From an uncultured Roseobacter sp. (lineage in GTDB: Bacteria; Pseudomonadota; Alphaproteobacteria; Rhodobacterales; Rhodobacteraceae): a stretch of 64,000 nucleotides of DNA. The stretch is from assembly GCF_947499265.1 (NCBI RefSeq), contig NZ_CANMNK010000001.1, positions 829,001 through 893,000 of the forward strand. Reading direction: 5' to 3'. Position 1 is the first letter of the stretch; every line of letters begins with the position of its first letter. Shown here piece after piece: positions 44,216 through 54,031 of this stretch. A program made the translations under genes and the position numbers. The notes below the pieces were generated by a model that worked only from the letters and a program-made list of their open reading frames with translations, did not search any database and had not been told where the DNA came from.

Positions 44216-46989
44216 TCCTTGGCCCTTTCGACACCTTCATCGATGGCTTGCCGCAGCTTCTTCTCCAGCGAGCGTTGTTTGCTCTCGGCGTAGTATTTCA
44301 ACCCGAACATGTCCTTGACGTAGAAGGTGTCCACCACCTGCTCGCCATAGGTCGCGATGACGGCATTGGCGATATAGACATTGGCCGCCGCCAATGTGCG
44401 CGCCAGATCATAGAGCAGACCGGGGCGGTCGCGGGTATCGACCTCGATGATCGTGTAGATTTCCGAGCCTTCGTTGTCGAAGGTGATATGCGTGGGCACC
44501 TTGAAAGCGCGTTCGCGTTTCTTGACCTTGTCGCGGGATTTCAGCGCGTCGCGGGCCACCACCTCGCCGCGCAGGGTCTTTTCGATCATCTGGCGCAAGC
44601 GCGGCAGGCGCGCGGCGTCATAGGGGTTTCCTTCGGCGTCCTGGATCCAATAGGCATCCGTGACCATGCCGTCCTTGGTGGTATAGCTGCGCGCGTCGAC
44701 CACATTTGCGCCCACAAGCGCCAGCGCCCCGGCCAGACGGGCAAAGATACCCGGGTGATCGGCCATGACAAAACAGGCGCGGGTGGCGTCGCGATCCTCA
44801 TCGGGATGCAGGTCGATCAGGATCTCGTCGTCCTTCACATCCCGCAGCATTTTGGCAAAGGTGACATGGGCGGTAACGTGCAGGGCCTGCCAATAGGGAT
44901 CGTAATGGCGCGCGGTTTCCTTTTGCAATTCCCTGCGGGGCCAATCGCTGAGCGCATCGCGCAGCGCGCGTTTTGCCTCGGCACCGCGGTTTTCGCGGTT
45001 GAGATCTTCGAGACCGGTCTCCAACGCGCGCTTGGTCTGGCGATAGAGCGCGCGGATCAGCACCGCTTTCCAGTTGTTCCAGGTGTTGGGGCCGACGCCG
45101 CGGATGTCACAAACCGTCAGCACGCAGAGCAGATCCAGCCGTTTCACGGTCTGTACGGCCTTGGCAAAATCGCGCACCGTGCGCGGGTCGGCGATATCGC
45201 GTTTCTGCGCCATATCCGACATCAGCAGGTGATAGCGCACCAGCCATTCGACGGTATCGGTATCCGCCTGGTTCAAACCCAGACGCGGGGCGATCTTGCG
45301 CGCCATCTGCGCGCCCAGGATGGAATGATCCTCGGGCCGCCCTTTGGCGATGTCATGAATGAGCAGCGCTGTGTAGAGCACCTTGCGGTCGACACCCCGT
45401 TTCAGGATCGATGAGGCAACGGGCAGGTCTTCTTCCAATTCGCCGCGTTCGATCTGGGCCAGGTTCTTGATGCACTGGATGATGTGCTCATCCACGGTGT
45501 AGCTGTGGTACATGTTGAACTGCATCATCGCGACGATCGGTTCGAATTCCGGCACGAAAGCAGAGAGCACGCCCAATTCGTTCATCCGGCGCAGCGCGCG
45601 CTCGGGATTGCCGTGTTTCAGCAGCAGGTCATAGAATAGCCGCCGTGCTTCGGGGTTGGTGCGCATCTCGTCGTCGATCAGATGCAGGTTGGATTTGATC
45701 AGCCGCATCGCGTCGGGGTGGATCAGCATGCCCGTCCGCAGCGCTTCTTCAAAGAGGCGTAGAAGGTTCAGTTTGTCCGACAGAAATGCCTGATCATCCT
45801 GCACGCCGATCCGGTTGCGCACAACGACGTACCCCGGCTTCATCTTGGGCCGACGGCGGAAAATCCGCTCCAGAATGGGCTCGGCCTTGACGTGATCGGC
45901 CTCCAGCTTGGTCAGGAAGATGCGCGTCAGATCGCCAACTTCGGTGGCATGCAAAAAGAACTCCTGCATGAAAATCTCGACGGCGCGGCGCCCTTTCGTG
46001 TCCTCATACCCCATGGCCTCGGCGACCATGACCTGCATGTCAAAGGTCAGCTGTTCAGAGGCGCGGTTGTTGATCAGGTGCAGATGTCCGCGCACGGCCC
46101 AGAGGAAATCTTCGGCGGCGACAAATCCCCGAAACTCGTCTTCGGTGAAAACCCCCAGCCCAACGAGATCCGCGGCATCGTTGACGCTGTGCACATATTT
46201 GGCGATCCAGAACAGCGACTGCAGATCGCGCAGCCCGCCCTTGCCTTCCTTCACATTCGGCTCAACCACATAACGCTGCCCGTGTTTGACATGGCGGGTT
46301 TCGCGTTCGGCCAGTTTGGCTTCGATGAACTCGCGTCCCGAGCCGGAAAAGAGATCCTTGCGCAGCTGGTGCGCCAGATTATCTGCCAGTGCGGCATCCC
46401 CGGCCAGAAAGCGTTGTTCCAGCATCGCGGTCCTGATCGTGAAATCCTCTGCACCCAGGCGCAGGCATTCCTTGATCGTCCGACTAGCATGCCCAACCTT
46501 CAGCTTCAGGTCCCACAGGATGTAGAGCATGGATTCGATGACGCTCTCCGCCCAGGCGGTGATCTTGTAGGGCGTCAGAAACAGCAGATCGACATCGGAA
46601 AACGGCGCCATCTCGCCGCGCCCATACCCGCCCACGGCGATGACGGCCAGATGTTCGCTGGCGGTGGGGTTTGGTTTTGGGTGCAGCACGTTTTGTGCGA
46701 CGTGAAGGGCGGCCTTCACCAGATGATCCGTCAGATAGGTATAGGCCCGCGTCATCGGGCGGGCATCAAAGGGGTGTTCGGCAAATGCCTTGGCAATCTG
46801 CGCCCGCCCGTCTTTTTGCCGCTTCCGCAAAAGAGCAACGACCGCTGTGCGGATATCACCAGCTGTGTGCAGATCCGCAATCGCCTCGGTCAAGTCCCGG
46901 GCAAAACGCGCATGATCGAAGATCAACGATGGGGCGCAGATCAACGCCGCCGTTTGGGGGGCGTCAACCTGCTGAGCGGAAAGCGACAT
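44212..46989 (-). CDS. glnD: [Protein-PII] uridylyltransferase/uridylyl-removing enzyme
   Basis: 925 residues. The nucleotidyltransferase domain has VGGYGRGEMAPFSDVDLLFL near 98-117. A GlnD-type helical linker follows. The HD domain contains LLIHDIAKGRPEDHS near 535-549, and two ACT domains are at the C-terminus (about 720-800 and 835-910, with DTRDRPGLLYDLART). It adds and removes UMP on PII proteins according to glutamine level, controlling nitrogen assimilation. It is nine bases after the LpoA-like gene's divergent neighbourhood and overlaps murJ. Confidence 0.96.
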   Translation of the reverse strand: MSLSAQQVDAPQTAALICAPSLIFDHARFARDLTEAIADLHTAGDIRTAVVALLRKRQKDGRAQIAKAFAEHPFDARPMTRAYTYLTDHLVKAALHVAQNVLHPKPNPTASEHLAVIAVGGYGRGEMAPFSDVDLLFLTPYKITAWAESVIESMLYILWDLKLKVGHASRTIKECLRLGAEDFTIRTAMLEQRFLAGDAALADNLAHQLRKDLFSGSGREFIEAKLAERETRHVKHGQRYVVEPNVKEGKGGLRDLQSLFWIAKYVHSVNDAADLVGLGVFTEDEFRGFVAAEDFLWAVRGHLHLINNRASEQLTFDMQVMVAEAMGYEDTKGRRAVEIFMQEFFLHATEVGDLTRIFLTKLEADHVKAEPILERIFRRRPKMKPGYVVVRNRIGVQDDQAFLSDKLNLLRLFEEALRTGMLIHPDAMRLIKSNLHLIDDEMRTNPEARRLFYDLLLKHGNPERALRRMNELGVLSAFVPEFEPIVAMMQFNMYHSYTVDEHIIQCIKNLAQIERGELEEDLPVASSILKRGVDRKVLYTALLIHDIAKGRPEDHSILGAQMARKIAPRLGLNQADTDTVEWLVRYHLLMSDMAQKRDIADPRTVRDFAKAVQTVKRLDLLCVLTVCDIRGVGPNTWNNWKAVLIRALYRQTKRALETGLEDLNRENRGAEAKRALRDALSDWPRRELQKETARHYDPYWQALHVTAHVTFAKMLRDVKDDEILIDLHPDEDRDATRACFVMADHPGIFARLAGALALVGANVVDARSYTTKDGMVTDAYWIQDAEGNPYDAARLPRLRQMIEKTLRGEVVARDALKSRDKVKKRERAFKVPTHITFDNEGSEIYTIIEVDTRDRPGLLYDLARTLAAANVYIANAVIATYGEQVVDTFYVKDMFGLKYYAESKQRSLEKKLRQAIDEGVERAKE

Positions 46990-46998
46990 TCTTTTTCC

Positions 46999-48180
46999 TT
47001 AGGAACCGGCGCCGCCAAATGATTGCGGTGCAGGGCTGAGGATCGAGACCTGCGCATCGATGATTGTCGCCACGGCCAGACCCCGCTGATTGGTGCCATT
47101 GGGCAGCAGTCGGAATATGCCGCTGGCCCCGCGGAAACCGGCCCCCTGGGTCAGGGCCGCACCGCTGAGTGCGTTAGAATTACCTTGGCTCACCAGTGCG
47201 CCGATGGCGGCGATCCCGTCGAACGCCAGCCCGCCAATGGGATGTGGAACGCCGCCGTAGGCGCTCTGATATTTTGCGCTGAAGGTGGCGGAGGCGGAGG
47301 GGTCGGGTACTGCGAACCACCCCCCCTGGACGCCGGGCAGGCTGAGCGTTTGTGCCGGAATATCCCAGCGGGTCAGGCCGATAAACTGTGACGTATCGGT
47401 GGAAACCCCGGCCTCAGGCAGGAGTTGCGACAGGAGCGGCAGGGCGGATGCGGTATCGGTGGTCATGAACACCGCGTCCGCGGCATTGCTTTCCACAGCT
47501 GATTTGATTTGCGGGATCGCTGCGATCACATCCTGTTGCGACAGGGCATAACTTACGGAGGAGACAAGGAATCCCCCCTGCGACAGCACCGCGCTGCTGA
47601 TGGCGTCCCGTCCTGCGGTTCCAGCAGAATCCTGCCCATGTACCACGACGAAACGCTGTTTGCCCTGCGCCCGCGCATAGCTCACCATGCGGTTGGCCGT
47701 GTTCTGGAACGTCGGCCCCAGAACGAAGACGTTGCCCCCTGCGATCGCCGCGTTGTTGGAGAAGGACAGGACACTGATGTTTTTCCCGGCCACGGCGTTT
47801 CCGACGGCATTTGCAGATGCGGCATAGACCGGACCAAGAATGATTTTGGCCCCTTCATCAACCGCCTTTGTGGCCTGCGCTGCAGCAGTGGAGGCATCGC
47901 CGCCGGTCTGATACACCCGCAGATCAATGGAGGCACCATTAAGGTCGCGCATGGCCAATCGTGCCGCATTCTCAAGGCTTTGCGCCAGAAGTTCGTCCGT
48001 GGTTTGGCCGGACCCGCCGGGCACCAGAAGGGCCACCGGCACTGCTTCGCCGGAATTGAGGTTCGGGCCGCCGCCAAAGCCCGCACCGGGCACGGCGTCA
48101 CAGGCCGCCAGTGTCAACGCGATCAGGGGTAAGGCGAGGGCGCGCAGCACCTTGCGGGCGGATGGGAAAACGGCAAACAT
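46999..48180 (-). CDS. Penicillin-binding protein activator (LpoA-like lipoprotein)
   Basis: About 393 residues from the ATG at 48180 with GGAG upstream; a TTG at 48198 opens the frame. It has a signal peptide with lipobox LTLAAC, Cys near residue 27, so it is a lipoprotein. The rest is a type 1 periplasmic-binding fold (ALLVPGGSG, IILGPVYAASANAVG, FVVVHGQD, GLAFDGIAAIG), as in the C-terminal domain of LpoA. LpoA activates PBP1A. It faces rsmI and yraN, the neighbourhood also seen around lpoA in E. coli. Confidence 0.85.
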   Translation of the reverse strand: MFAVFPSARKVLRALALPLIALTLAACDAVPGAGFGGGPNLNSGEAVPVALLVPGGSGQTTDELLAQSLENAARLAMRDLNGASIDLRVYQTGGDASTAAAQATKAVDEGAKIILGPVYAASANAVGNAVAGKNISVLSFSNNAAIAGGNVFVLGPTFQNTANRMVSYARAQGKQRFVVVHGQDSAGTAGRDAISSAVLSQGGFLVSSVSYALSQQDVIAAIPQIKSAVESNAADAVFMTTDTASALPLLSQLLPEAGVSTDTSQFIGLTRWDIPAQTLSLPGVQGGWFAVPDPSASATFSAKYQSAYGGVPHPIGGLAFDGIAAIGALVSQGNSNALSGAALTQGAGFRGASGIFRLLPNGTNQRGLAVATIIDAQVSILSPAPQSFGGAGS

Positions 48181-48264
48181 ATGCAGGTACTCCAGCAATC
48201 AAAGTCAAAGCGCGGGTCGGCGCGGTTGCGGCAATCATAAACGTCACGAAAGGCGGGTCCAGCG

Positions 48265-49122
48265 TTGAATTTCCAAAAGGTGCCTCTTGATGCGGGCCTC
48301 TACTTTGTTGGCGTGCCCATTGGAACGGCGCGGGACATCACATTGCGCGCGCTGGATATCCTCGCCTCCGTTGATGTTCTGGCGGCAGAAGACACGCGCA
48401 GTCTGCGCCGGTTGATGGATATTCACGGCGTGCCTTTGGCGGGCCGCGCGATGATCGCGCTGCATGATCATTCAGGCGACGGTGTGACCAACCGGCTGCT
48501 GGCTGCTGTGGCAGAGGGCAAATCCGTTGCCTATGCGTCCGAGGCGGGAATGCCGCTGATCGCGGATCCGGGGTTTGAATTGAGCCGTGCGGCCGCAGCG
48601 GCGGGATGCATGGCGACCTGTGCGCCGGGTCCCTCTGCCATTCTGACCGCCCTTGTTCTGGCGGGACTGCCGACAGATGCCTTCCATTTCGCGGGTTTCT
48701 TGCCGAGCGCCAAGGCAGCGCGGCGCACAGCGCTTGAAGGGCTTCGGGACGTGCCGGGCACCCTGGTCTGTTACGAATCCCCCAAGCGATTGGGCGCCAT
48801 GCTCGCAGATGCCAGCGCGGTATTGGGGACCGGGCGCAAGGCCGTGGTCTGTCGTGAGCTGACCAAGAAGTTCGAGGAAACCCGGCGGGGATCTCTGGAA
48901 GAATTGGCAAATGCCTATGCCGGGCAATCGGTCAAAGGGGAAATCGTGGTGCTGGTGGATCGGAACCGTTCAGAGTCTGTTAGCCAAGACAATCTAAAAG
49001 AGGATCTTGTAAAGGCCCTGAAGTCGACCACCATGCGCGATGCGGTGGATATGGTGTCCAAGGCCCACAATCTGCCCCGGCGCCAAGTTTACCAAATGGC
49101 TCTGGAGCTTGCCAAAGGATAA
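48265..49122 (+). CDS. rsmI: 16S rRNA (cytidine(1402)-2'-O)-methyltransferase
   Basis: 285 residues, tetrapyrrole-methylase fold. GLYFVGVPIGTARDITLRAL near 11-30, VLAAEDTRSLRRLM, CAPGPSAILTALVLAGLPTDAF-like SAM/substrate loop and FAGFLPSAKAAR near 141-152 fit RsmI, which methylates C1402 in the ribosomal P site. The open frame starts at a TTG at 48265 with AGGCGGG upstream; a GTG at 48280 is a shorter option. It is divergent from the LpoA-like gene and followed by yraN. Confidence 0.94.
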   Translation: MNFQKVPLDAGLYFVGVPIGTARDITLRALDILASVDVLAAEDTRSLRRLMDIHGVPLAGRAMIALHDHSGDGVTNRLLAAVAEGKSVAYASEAGMPLIADPGFELSRAAAAAGCMATCAPGPSAILTALVLAGLPTDAFHFAGFLPSAKAARRTALEGLRDVPGTLVCYESPKRLGAMLADASAVLGTGRKAVVCRELTKKFEETRRGSLEELANAYAGQSVKGEIVVLVDRNRSESVSQDNLKEDLVKALKSTTMRDAVDMVSKAHNLPRRQVYQMALELAKG

Positions 49123-49126
49123 TCAC

Positions 49127-49507
49127 ATGGCGGTTCAAGCGCACCGCGTGGCTCAAGGCCAAACATCATATCTGGCGGGAAGTGCTGCGGAGGATGCCGT
49201 TGCAAGACACTATCGCGACCAAGGCTATGCCATATTGGAAAGCAGATGGCGTGGTGAAGGCGGCGAGATCGATCTGATTGTCCAAAACGATGCATTTGTC
49301 GTGTTTGTCGAAGTGAAACAGAGCAAGAGGTTCGCGCAGGCCGCGACCCGCATCAGTGCGCGGCAAATGCAACGCATCCACAATGCCGCCGGGGAATACC
49401 TGGGGCAACTGCCGATGGGGCTTTTGACGGACGCGCGTTTTGATGTGGCGCTGGTGGATGGCCAGGGTGCCATTCAAATAATCGAGAACGCCTTTGCGGA
49501 AGGTTGA
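49127..49507 (+). CDS. yraN: YraN family protein (UPF0102, endonuclease-like)
   Basis: 126 residues from the ATG at 49127, four bases after the rsmI stop. The restriction-endonuclease-like core is clear: [21 protein letters not shown] near 17-37, [13 protein letters not shown] near 41-53 with the Glu-Asp pair, and [11 protein letters not shown] near 60-70 with ExK. The family resembles Holliday-junction resolvases in fold, but its cellular role is not settled. An upstream in-frame ORF extension inside rsmI is not supported. Confidence 0.92.
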   Translation: MAVQAHRVAQGQTSYLAGSAAEDAVARHYRDQGYAILESRWRGEGGEIDLIVQNDAFVVFVEVKQSKRFAQAATRISARQMQRIHNAAGEYLGQLPMGLLTDARFDVALVDGQGAIQIIENAFAEG

Positions 49508-49578
49508 TCTGGCGAGACCCGGCCATTGCACCTTTGGGGCGGCTGCGCCATTTAGGGGGGACCAAAGCAGGAGTGGCC

Positions 49579-50514
49579 ATGAAAATCGCCTTTCAGATGG
49601 ACCCGATCGGGGACGTGAACATCAACGCTGACAGTTCGTTCCGGCTCGCGGAAGAGGCACAGGCCCGTGGGCATGAGCTGTTTTTCTACTCACCCGACCA
49701 TCTGGCCTATCAGGAAGGGCGGATCACGGCCCGTGGCCATGACCTTCGGGTGCAGCGGGTGCAGGGGGATCATGCCCAGCTCGGCCATGCGCGCGAAGTG
49801 GATCTGGCAGATTTCGATGTGGTCTGGCTGCGGCAAGATCCGCCTTTTGACATGCACTACATCACATCGACACATCTGTTGGATCGCCTGACACCGGAGA
49901 CGCTTGTGGTCAATGACCCGTTTTGGGTGCGCAATTACCCCGAAAAGCTGCTGGTCCTGGATTTTCCCGATTTGACGCCGCCCACCAGTATTGCGCGCGA
50001 CCTGATGACCATCAAATCCTTCAAGGAAAAGCATGGGGACATCATTCTGAAGCCGCTTTACGGCAACGGTGGTGCTGGTGTGTTCAGGCTGGATGCCAAT
50101 GATCGAAACCTCAGTTCCTTGCATGAACTTTTTACCGGTTTTTCCAGAGAGCCCCTGATCGTGCAGAAATTCCTGCCTGCGGTGTCAAAAGGCGACAAGC
50201 GCGTGATCCTGGTGGATGGCGAAGCCGTTGGCGCAATCAACCGCGTGCCTGCTGCGGGCGAGACGCGGTCGAACATGCACGTGGGGGGTCGGCCGGAGAA
50301 AATTGGTCTGACGGATCGCGACCGGGAGATTTGTGCGGCCATCGGGCCGCTGCTGAAGGAAAAGGGGCAGATTTTTGTCGGCATTGACGTGATCGGCGAT
50401 TATCTGACCGAAATCAACGTGACCTCGCCCACCGGTATCCAGGAATTGGAGCGGTTCGATGGTGTGAATATCGCGGCCAAGATCTGGGAGGCGATTGAGG
50501 CGCGCCGCGGTTAA
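49579..50514 (+). CDS. gshB: Glutathione synthetase
   Basis: About 311 residues from the ATG at 49579, five bases after [25 protein letters not shown] (residues 1-20) is the family start; the ATP-grasp region has [15 protein letters not shown] near 153-167, [15 protein letters not shown] and the final [17 protein letters not shown] near 279-295. It joins gamma-glutamylcysteine to glycine. It follows rsmI and yraN and its stop overlaps the comM-like stop on the other strand by four bases. Confidence 0.97.
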   Translation: MKIAFQMDPIGDVNINADSSFRLAEEAQARGHELFFYSPDHLAYQEGRITARGHDLRVQRVQGDHAQLGHAREVDLADFDVVWLRQDPPFDMHYITSTHLLDRLTPETLVVNDPFWVRNYPEKLLVLDFPDLTPPTSIARDLMTIKSFKEKHGDIILKPLYGNGGAGVFRLDANDRNLSSLHELFTGFSREPLIVQKFLPAVSKGDKRVILVDGEAVGAINRVPAAGETRSNMHVGGRPEKIGLTDRDREICAAIGPLLKEKGQIFVGIDVIGDYLTEINVTSPTGIQELERFDGVNIAAKIWEAIEARRG

Positions 50515-52025
50515 GCATCCGTCGCACTGGCCAGACGGAAACTGATGGCTTCTGCGACATGCGGGCGCTGCACCCGCTCTGACTGATCCAGATCGGCAAT
50601 GGTACGGGCCACACGCATGACGCGGTGGTACCCGCGCGCAGAGAGGTTGAACCGCTCTGCGGCACGCAGCAGTAGATCGCGCCCTTCGGCATCCGGGGTT
50701 GCGATCTCCTCTAGAGCCTCGCCTTCGGCATCGGCATTTGTGCGCATGTCTGACCGACCATCAAACCGATGCTGTTGCACCGCCCGGGCTGCTGCGACAC
50801 GTGCGGCAATCGTTGCAGATTTCTCCCCATTGGCGGGCAGATCAAGGTCGGTATAGGTCACGGGGGGAACATCTACCCGCAAATCGAAGCGATCCATCAG
50901 GGGGCCGGAGATGCGACCGAGATAGTCCGCACCGCAGTGCGGCACCCTTGCGCAGGCGCGTTCCGGGTCCGACAGGTAGCCGCATTTGCAGGGGTTGGCC
51001 GCCGCGACCAGCATGAACCGGCAAGGATATCTGACATGGGCGTTTGCGCGGGACACCATGACTTCGCCGGTTTCAACGGGTTGCCGTAGCGTTTCAAGCA
51101 CATTGCGTTGATACTCGGGGAACTCATCCATGAAGAGCACACCATTATGCGCCAATGAGACCTCACCCGGTTTTGCCATACGCCCCCCGCCAATGATCGC
51201 GGCCATGGACGACGTGTGATGCGGATCGCGAAACGGGCGGTCACGCGAAATGCCGCCTTCATCCAATTCGCCTGCGATGGAGTGGATCATCGAGGTCTCC
51301 AGGGCCTCCATGGCGGTCATGGGCGGCAAGATGCCCGGAAGGCGCTGGGCGAGCATGGACTTGCCGGACCCGGGCGTGCCCACGAAAATGAGGTGATGGC
51401 GGCCCGCCGCAGCGATCTCCAAAGCGCGTTTCGCCCGTTCCTGCCCCTTGACCTCTGAGAAATCCTTGGTCAGGGGCGACGCAGGAACCTCGCCGGGCTG
51501 CGCCGGAGAAATTGGCACCTGCCCACTGAAGTGACGGACGACATCGCCCAGCGTTTTGGCTGCGATCACCCGCGCATCACTGACCCAGGCGGCTTCTTTT
51601 CCGCAGGGCTCCGGACATAACAGGCCATACCCTTCGGCGGCCGCCGTCATGGCCGCGGGCAGCGCACCGGTGACCGGCACGATTTTCCCATCCAGCGACA
51701 ATTCTCCCAAGGCCACGACCGATTGGGTGATGTCGCGCGGAATGATGTCCAGCGCGGCCAGCAGAGAAACGGCAATCGGCAGGTCAAAATGACTGCCTTC
51801 CTTGGGTAAATCGGCGGGGCTGAGATTGATGGTGACTTTTTTGGAGGGAAAGGCAATGGCCATGCAGGCCAAGGCGGCGCGCACGCGTTCCTTGGCCTCT
51901 GATACGGCTTTGTCCGGAAGCCCGACGATGCTGAAGCCGGGCAACCCTGGCGCGAGCGAGCATTGCACTTCGACCAGACAGGCTTCGACGCCGCGAAAAG
52001 CAACAGAATGTGCCAGTGATACCAT
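50511..52025 (-). CDS. comM: YifB/ComM family Mg-chelatase-like AAA+ ATPase
   Basis: About 504 residues from the ATG at 52025, seven bases after GGAGG; a TTG at 52043 opens the frame. The N-terminal ChlI-like domain contains [26 protein letters not shown] sequence (near 31-52) and [14 protein letters not shown]. Walker A is [17 protein letters not shown] near 216-232; Walker [11 protein letters not shown] near 295-304. The C-terminal part has a zinc-like [17 protein letters not shown] cluster. In ComM this hexamer promotes branch migration during transformation. It is not next to competence genes here. Confidence 0.93.
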   Translation of the reverse strand: MVSLAHSVAFRGVEACLVEVQCSLAPGLPGFSIVGLPDKAVSEAKERVRAALACMAIAFPSKKVTINLSPADLPKEGSHFDLPIAVSLLAALDIIPRDITQSVVALGELSLDGKIVPVTGALPAAMTAAAEGYGLLCPEPCGKEAAWVSDARVIAAKTLGDVVRHFSGQVPISPAQPGEVPASPLTKDFSEVKGQERAKRALEIAAAGRHHLIFVGTPGSGKSMLAQRLPGILPPMTAMEALETSMIHSIAGELDEGGISRDRPFRDPHHTSSMAAIIGGGRMAKPGEVSLAHNGVLFMDEFPEYQRNVLETLRQPVETGEVMVSRANAHVRYPCRFMLVAAANPCKCGYLSDPERACARVPHCGADYLGRISGPLMDRFDLRVDVPPVTYTDLDLPANGEKSATIAARVAAARAVQQHRFDGRSDMRTNADAEGEALEEIATPDAEGRDLLLRAAERFNLSARGYHRVMRVARTIADLDQSERVQRPHVAEAISFRLASATDA

Positions 52026-52094
52026 GGTGACCCCTCCAACCAATAATGGTTAATCGGTACGTCACCGGTGTTTATGAAAGGTTAATGATCGCGA

Positions 52095-52775
52095 TCAGGC
52101 AGGCCAGTCGCGTGTCGCGCCCGCCATGGGATAGGGAAAAGGGTCATAGGTGATTTTGAGCCCTTCGGCGCGCCAGGTCCTGAAGGCAGGGTCCTCAATC
52201 GTTCTTATGCAATACGCGCGTGCAGCTGTGGAAACCGGCAAATCGTACCCGATGATCCGCGCGGCCACAGGGGCATAGAACGCGTCAGCCAGAGAGTAAT
52301 TTCCTAACAACCAGCCGGTCTCGGACCCTGCAAGCAGCCAGGCACTGTTCCAGATCTCTTCAATGCGATTGAGATCTGCCAGGACATCTTCCGCAGGTGC
52401 AAACCCTTCGTTCACATGCTGCAGCTGCATGGGGCACGCACCGCGCAAGGCGACAAATCCAGACGCCATTTCAGCGCAGAGCCACCTTGCCCGCGTGCGC
52501 AATGAGGCGTCTGTTGGCCACAACCCGGCATCGGGATGCCGTTCCGCCAAGGTTTCCGCCATGGCGAGCGATTCCCCGATGACGTCGCCCTCGGGTGTCT
52601 TCAGAACCGGGACCAGGCGTGCGGGCGCAAGCTTAGCCAGGTCATCCGCCATTGTGCCACTGTAGAGCCCGACCATGTGGGTGCGATAGGGCAGGTTGAA
52701 TTTTCCCATCATCAGCCAGCCGCGCAGGGACCAGCTGGAGAAAGTGCGATCACCGATGTACAAATCATATGTCAT
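52095..52775 (-). CDS. Glutathione S-transferase family protein
   Basis: 226 residues. N-terminal thioredoxin-like domain with TFSSWSLRGWLMMGKFNLPY, in which the Ser residues near 12-15 may supply the glutathione contact, and GDVIGESLAMAETLAERHPDAGLWP marking the end of the first domain (~62-86). The helical C-terminal domain follows. It resembles proteins annotated as maleylacetoacetate-isomerase-like GSTs, but the substrate is unknown. Confidence 0.9.
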   Translation of the reverse strand: MTYDLYIGDRTFSSWSLRGWLMMGKFNLPYRTHMVGLYSGTMADDLAKLAPARLVPVLKTPEGDVIGESLAMAETLAERHPDAGLWPTDASLRTRARWLCAEMASGFVALRGACPMQLQHVNEGFAPAEDVLADLNRIEEIWNSAWLLAGSETGWLLGNYSLADAFYAPVAARIIGYDLPVSTAARAYCIRTIEDPAFRTWRAEGLKITYDPFPYPMAGATRDWPA

Positions 52776-52834
52776 GCTCGCACGCTAACGGGTGCTGATG
52801 TTGCCCATCAAACGATGATTTGTGACCGGATGGA

Positions 52835-53416
52835 TCACGGACAATGATTAATCGTTTCGACCCTTGCCTGACCGCCTGACCAGACGATCCGCGTGGTTGA
52901 AAGATTGTCGATAGAGTGTGATAGGGCTTCATATGCTGAGACGCCGAGACCGCGCTGCACCTGTGTCAGGATCACGCCGATATGGGCCACGGCGATGATG
53001 TCGGCGCTCGGATGTGCAGCATTGATGCGGTCCACGAAACTGTTGACGCGCTTGGCCGCCATGTTCCAGCTTTCGCCCTGCGGCGGGGCGACGTCACCCG
53101 GGGTTTCCCAATAGGCGCGGCTTAACTCGGGGTCGCGCTCAGCCACTTTGCTGAAATGCAGGCCATCCCAGACCCCGAAATTGAATTCCCGGATATCGGC
53201 GACATGTGGCAGACGCGTATGGGCGGAGGCCTGCACCGCATCGGCGGTTGCCGAGGCTCGGATCAAATCGGATGACACCATCAGCGCAGTGTCTGGCAGA
53301 TACGCGCGCAGCCGCGCGATCTGATCCTTGTTCGACAAATCTGCGGGCACATCACGCCAGCCGACAAACGCCTTCTCATGTGTCGGACCGTGGCGCACCC
53401 AGTGCCAGATGGTCAT
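52835..53416 (-). CDS. Histidine phosphatase family protein (possible alpha-ribazole phosphatase CobC)
   Basis: 193 residues. The RHG motif lies at HWVRHGPTHEK near 5-15 with the nucleophile His, and DIIAVAHIGVILTQVQ near 139-154 carries the second catalytic His. The start ATG overlaps the cobU stop by four bases. That coupling to a cobinamide kinase suggests alpha-ribazole-5'-phosphate dephosphorylation in cobalamin assembly, but the superfamily is broad and the sequence alone does not settle it. Confidence 0.85.
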   Translation of the reverse strand: MTIWHWVRHGPTHEKAFVGWRDVPADLSNKDQIARLRAYLPDTALMVSSDLIRASATADAVQASAHTRLPHVADIREFNFGVWDGLHFSKVAERDPELSRAYWETPGDVAPPQGESWNMAAKRVNSFVDRINAAHPSADIIAVAHIGVILTQVQRGLGVSAYEALSHSIDNLSTTRIVWSGGQARVETINHCP

Positions 53417-53934
53417 GGCAGATGCCCTTTCAACGCCATTGGCAGCCCCGCAGTGACCATGACCGCACGATCGGACTGTACCGCCAGTGCAATATTGAGC
53501 CGCCCCTGCGCCTCGCGGAAGTGGCGCGACAGCGCATTATCCGGGACAATGCCATGACCCACTTCATTGGAAACGATGACGATTGGCGCCTTGCAGGTGG
53601 CGAGCGCGGCAAGCAGCTCATTCTGAGCTGCCGGCACATCGCGTCCATCGAGCATCTGATTGCTCAACCACATTGTAGCACAATCGACCAGAACGGCCTG
53701 CCCCGATTCCATCGTGGACAGGGTGGCGCTGAGGTCTAAATCTGCCTCAAAATTAAGCCACCGGTCACTTCTGCGCGATTTATGCACCGCGACGCGCATT
53801 TTTATTTCGTCGTCAAACACCCGTGAGGTGGCGAGGTAAACAGGCTCTAAACGACTGCTTAACAAATAGTTTTCCGCCCAAACGGACTTTCCCGAAGCGG
53901 CACCGCCTAGCACGAAGGTCAATTTTGGCAACAT
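53413..53934 (-). CDS. cobU: Adenosylcobinamide kinase/guanylyltransferase
   Basis: About 173 residues from the ATG at 53934, with AAGG eight bases upstream. P-loop FVLGGAASGKSVWAE near 8-22; DDEIKMRVAVHKSRR near 44-58 with the guanylated His in the VAVHKSRR part; VDCATMWLSNQM near 85-96; and IVIVSNEVGHGIVPDN near 118-133. These match CobU/CobP, which phosphorylates adenosylcobinamide and transfers GMP. The longer frame (to 54012) lacks similarity upstream. No other cobalamin genes are in the window. Confidence 0.94.
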   Translation of the reverse strand: MLPKLTFVLGGAASGKSVWAENYLLSSRLEPVYLATSRVFDDEIKMRVAVHKSRRSDRWLNFEADLDLSATLSTMESGQAVLVDCATMWLSNQMLDGRDVPAAQNELLAALATCKAPIVIVSNEVGHGIVPDNALSRHFREAQGRLNIALAVQSDRAVMVTAGLPMALKGHLP

Positions 53935-54031
53935 TTTGGTAACCTTTGAAGTGAACCAATCCGGTGTATGGTGCGTACCTATATCAATTGTACACGGCAA
54001 GGTGTGCTTCATCTGACTGGGAGATGTCGCT

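Noticed and set aside
45892-47022. 376-codon plus-strand open frame and others antisense to glnD and murJ
   Set aside because: Caused by the high GC at third codon positions; glnD and murJ carry the conserved motifs.
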